From Caryophanales bacterium (GTDB taxonomy: Bacteria > Bacillota > Bacilli > Exiguobacteriales > Exiguobacteriaceae), in the NCBI GenBank assembly GCA_902363455.1, contig CABJAC010000003.1, forward strand, positions 186,001 through 250,000: a DNA stretch of 64,000 bases, written 5' to 3'. Positions 62,456 through 64,000 of this stretch are shown here, in pieces (position 1 is the stretch's first letter; the number at the start of each line of letters is the position of its first letter). The position numbers and the translations under genes are program-made. The notes under the pieces were generated by a model. That model saw only the letters and a program-made list of their open reading frames with translations. It made no database searches and was not told the origin of the DNA.

Positions 62456-63829
62456 TTATTTTTTTTCAGACAATTCTGCCTTTATATGGCGCGGAAAATT
62501 GAATTTCACACAAACTTTATCTTTTTCATTTCCCGCTGTTTGATTCTCAATCGTCACTTCCCCTTCGTGTCTTTCAACGATCCGTTTGACGATATATAAA
62601 CCGAGACCAAACTTCCCTTCTTTTCCACGTGAAAATTGATGGAACAAAGGGGATGCAGACTCAAGCGGCGGACCATCATTCCTGATTTCAACCGTTGCGG
62701 TTTCTTCTGTTCCGGAAAGATGGATTTCAATCGTCGTTTCGGCATAACGAATAGCATTGTCCAACACATTTTCAAGGGCAACACGCAATTGTTCACCGTC
62801 TCCGAGGACGATTCCCGCCTCTCCGGAAATTTTCCAGGTTAAGATTTTTGTTCCGATAAACCGTTTTTGGAGCAAATGAATCATTCGATCCAAATCTACA
62901 TGATCCCATTTTGAACGATCAAGTTCAAAATAATCCAGTTTCGTTACATATAATAAGGCGGCTACTTTTTTCTCCAATCGTTCCGCCTCTTCTTCAATGA
63001 CGGAGACGGAACCCGTCAAATCTCCATCCGGGTAAATACCGTCCGAAATTGACTGGGCATAACTGCGGATGACCATGATCGGTGTTTTCAAATCATGAGA
63101 GATATTTTGCAGTAAAGACTTTTGCGCTTTATCCTGTTTTTCCAAGTCCATTCGCATCGCATCAACGGATCGCGCCAAGCGTCCGATTTCGTCTCCACGA
63201 TCAAGCGGAAGCGGCGTATCCCATTTTTGTGCTGCAATTTTACCGACTGCCCGTTCAATTTCAATCAAGGGATGCGTCAGTCGTCTCGCCAACCAAAACG
63301 CGATGAACAGTGTCAGAACACTCACGACGGCAACCACCCATCCAATCTTCGAAAACAACTGGGTGATCAGTTCTTGCCGATATGCATCCCAAACATAGGA
63401 AACGCGGTAATACGTCTCCCCCTTGATTTCCATCTTTAAGATGCTGTAGTAGACATCTTCCTTGTCGAGACGTGTCGTATATTTTTCCATCTCATCTTCT
63501 TGCGCAATGGCATCCCGATACATTTGATTCACCAATTGTTGTGGAGCACCGCCGTAATACAGTTTTCCGTTTTTGGATAACAACAACACATTAACAGAAC
63601 GTGATTCCTGCTTCCGTCGGTCAAATTCAATCGGATTTTCTTGTAACATCTCGATGACAGAAGCATCTTCCGAAAAAAAGACTTCGCTGTTTTCAAGCGT
63701 CGCATAGACCTGCTCGTCGATGAAGTTGCCGATCGATGAACGCATGACGACTAATATGACTACCGAAAGCGTCGCAATGACAAGCAGGAACATCGCCCAG
63801 ATTTGAAAACCCAGACTCCGATTTTTCAT
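62456..63829 (-). CDS. cssS: Sensor histidine kinase, CssS-like
   Basis: Membrane kinase of 457 residues. N-terminus KNRSLGFQIWAMFLLVIATL (TM1, about 7-28) resembles B. subtilis CssS (KNKPLAFQIW), the secretion-stress sensor. Extracellular loop (about 29-160), TM2 (about 163-184), HAMP with RGDEIGRLARSVDAMR, HisKA QNISHDLKTPIMVIRSYAQ (His about 248), HATPase with LENVLDNAIRY and KFGLGLYIVKRI. Its ATG overlaps the stop of the upstream response regulator (ATGA). If the resemblance holds, it would induce htrA-type proteases when exported proteins misfold. The CssS assignment is probable, not certain. Confidence 0.82.
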   Translation of the reverse strand: MKNRSLGFQIWAMFLLVIATLSVVILVVMRSSIGNFIDEQVYATLENSEVFFSEDASVIEMLQENPIEFDRRKQESRSVNVLLLSKNGKLYYGGAPQQLVNQMYRDAIAQEDEMEKYTTRLDKEDVYYSILKMEIKGETYYRVSYVWDAYRQELITQLFSKIGWVVAVVSVLTLFIAFWLARRLTHPLIEIERAVGKIAAQKWDTPLPLDRGDEIGRLARSVDAMRMDLEKQDKAQKSLLQNISHDLKTPIMVIRSYAQSISDGIYPDGDLTGSVSVIEEEAERLEKKVAALLYVTKLDYFELDRSKWDHVDLDRMIHLLQKRFIGTKILTWKISGEAGIVLGDGEQLRVALENVLDNAIRYAETTIEIHLSGTEETATVEIRNDGPPLESASPLFHQFSRGKEGKFGLGLYIVKRIVERHEGEVTIENQTAGNEKDKVCVKFNFPRHIKAELSEKK

Positions 63830-64000
63830 GCAGCCACCAGACGGTATCCGATCCCGTAAATCGTTTCGAGTTCAAGCTTTGATAGCTTTTTCCGTACACG
63901 CCGTACCAAGTCATCGACAACACGGTCTGACCCAAAATAATCGTCGCCCCATACACTTACTAAAATTTGTTCCCGTGACATCGGTGTTCCGATTTGTGTC
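63826..64000 (-). CDS. OmpR-family response regulator, C-terminal end (cut by window edge)
   Basis: The last 57 residues of a winged-helix response regulator: TQIGTPMSREQILVSVWG, DRVVDDLVRRVRKKLSK (recognition helix region) and YGIGYRLVAA, the OmpR/PhoB C-terminal signature. The receiver domain lies beyond the window. Overlaps the kinase start by three bases, so the two form a two-component operon; by analogy with its partner it may be CssR. Confidence 0.93.
   Translation of the reverse strand, partial: TQIGTPMSREQILVSVWGDDYFGSDRVVDDLVRRVRKKLSKLELETIYGIGYRLVAA

Noticed and set aside
63693..63956. Minus-strand frame in the kinase/regulator junction
   Set aside because: It is an out-of-frame reading of the response regulator end; the correct frame gives a clear OmpR C-terminus overlapping the kinase start.

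Overview
The window reads as a chromosomal segment of a mesophilic to psychrotolerant, non-sporulating Bacillales bacterium. The combination of a B. subtilis-like housekeeping gene order (dnaJ-dnaK-grpE-hrcA, hemW-lepA, rpsT, holA, yqzM, comEC-comEA, yqeM-rsfS-yqeK-nadD-yqeI-aroE-yqeH-yqeG), missing sporulation genes at the places where B. subtilis has them, a C30 carotenoid cluster and a CssS-like kinase fits Exiguobacterium best. That genus call is an inference from gene content; no rRNA gene is present to confirm it. No tRNA, rRNA, CRISPR array, insertion sequence or prophage was seen.

Layout. 1-4300: HrcA/CIRCE-controlled chaperone operon on the minus strand, cut inside dnaJ at the left edge, with a small divergent membrane peptide gene. 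4400-9850: hemW, lepA, rpsT, an acetyltransferase, holA and yqzM. 9840-12620: DNA-uptake genes comEC and comEA. 12800-17920: a tightly overlapping operon for ribosome maturation (yqeG, yqeH, yqeI, rsfS), NAD synthesis (nadD), the shikimate pathway (aroE), a nucleotide phosphohydrolase (yqeK) and a methyltransferase. 18000-24140: ion transporter, phosphatidylserine decarboxylase with a thioredoxin-like partner, isoaspartyl dipeptidase, a HAD phosphatase and a YitT membrane protein.

24280-35300 is a complete maltodextrin utilisation locus: maltose phosphorylase (GH65), a LacI-type regulator, a membrane-anchored extracellular alpha-amylase, MalG, MalF, MalE and a divergent intracellular neopullulanase. 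Extracellular starch would be cut by the anchored amylase, imported by MalEFG (the ATPase must come from elsewhere), trimmed by the neopullulanase and phosphorolysed. Catabolite-repression sites and LacI-type operators cover the promoters.

35370-40130 holds a cation/proton antiporter, an enoyl-CoA hydratase with a FadR-like operator, a MATE exporter, a YbaK deacylase and phosphatidylserine synthase. 40250-48430 is a C30 carotenoid cluster made of two convergent operons: a CruF-like protein, acyltransferase, glycosyltransferase and CrtP-like oxidase on the plus strand; two CrtN-type desaturases and CrtM on the minus strand. A 439-base non-coding stretch separates them.

48530-64000: methyltransferase, YisL, a large sensor kinase with a receiver-only partner, addAB, truncated haemoglobin, two unknown proteins, a ComK-type competence regulator, and a CssS-like kinase with the end of its response regulator at the right edge. 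Several start codons were chosen from Shine-Dalgarno (SD) position and are often GTG or TTG. I found no clear new multi-gene system; the most interesting points are a short ComK, a promoter-driven 31-residue membrane peptide, a hairpin lodged between a ribosome binding site and its start codon, and the structured gap between the carotenoid operons.
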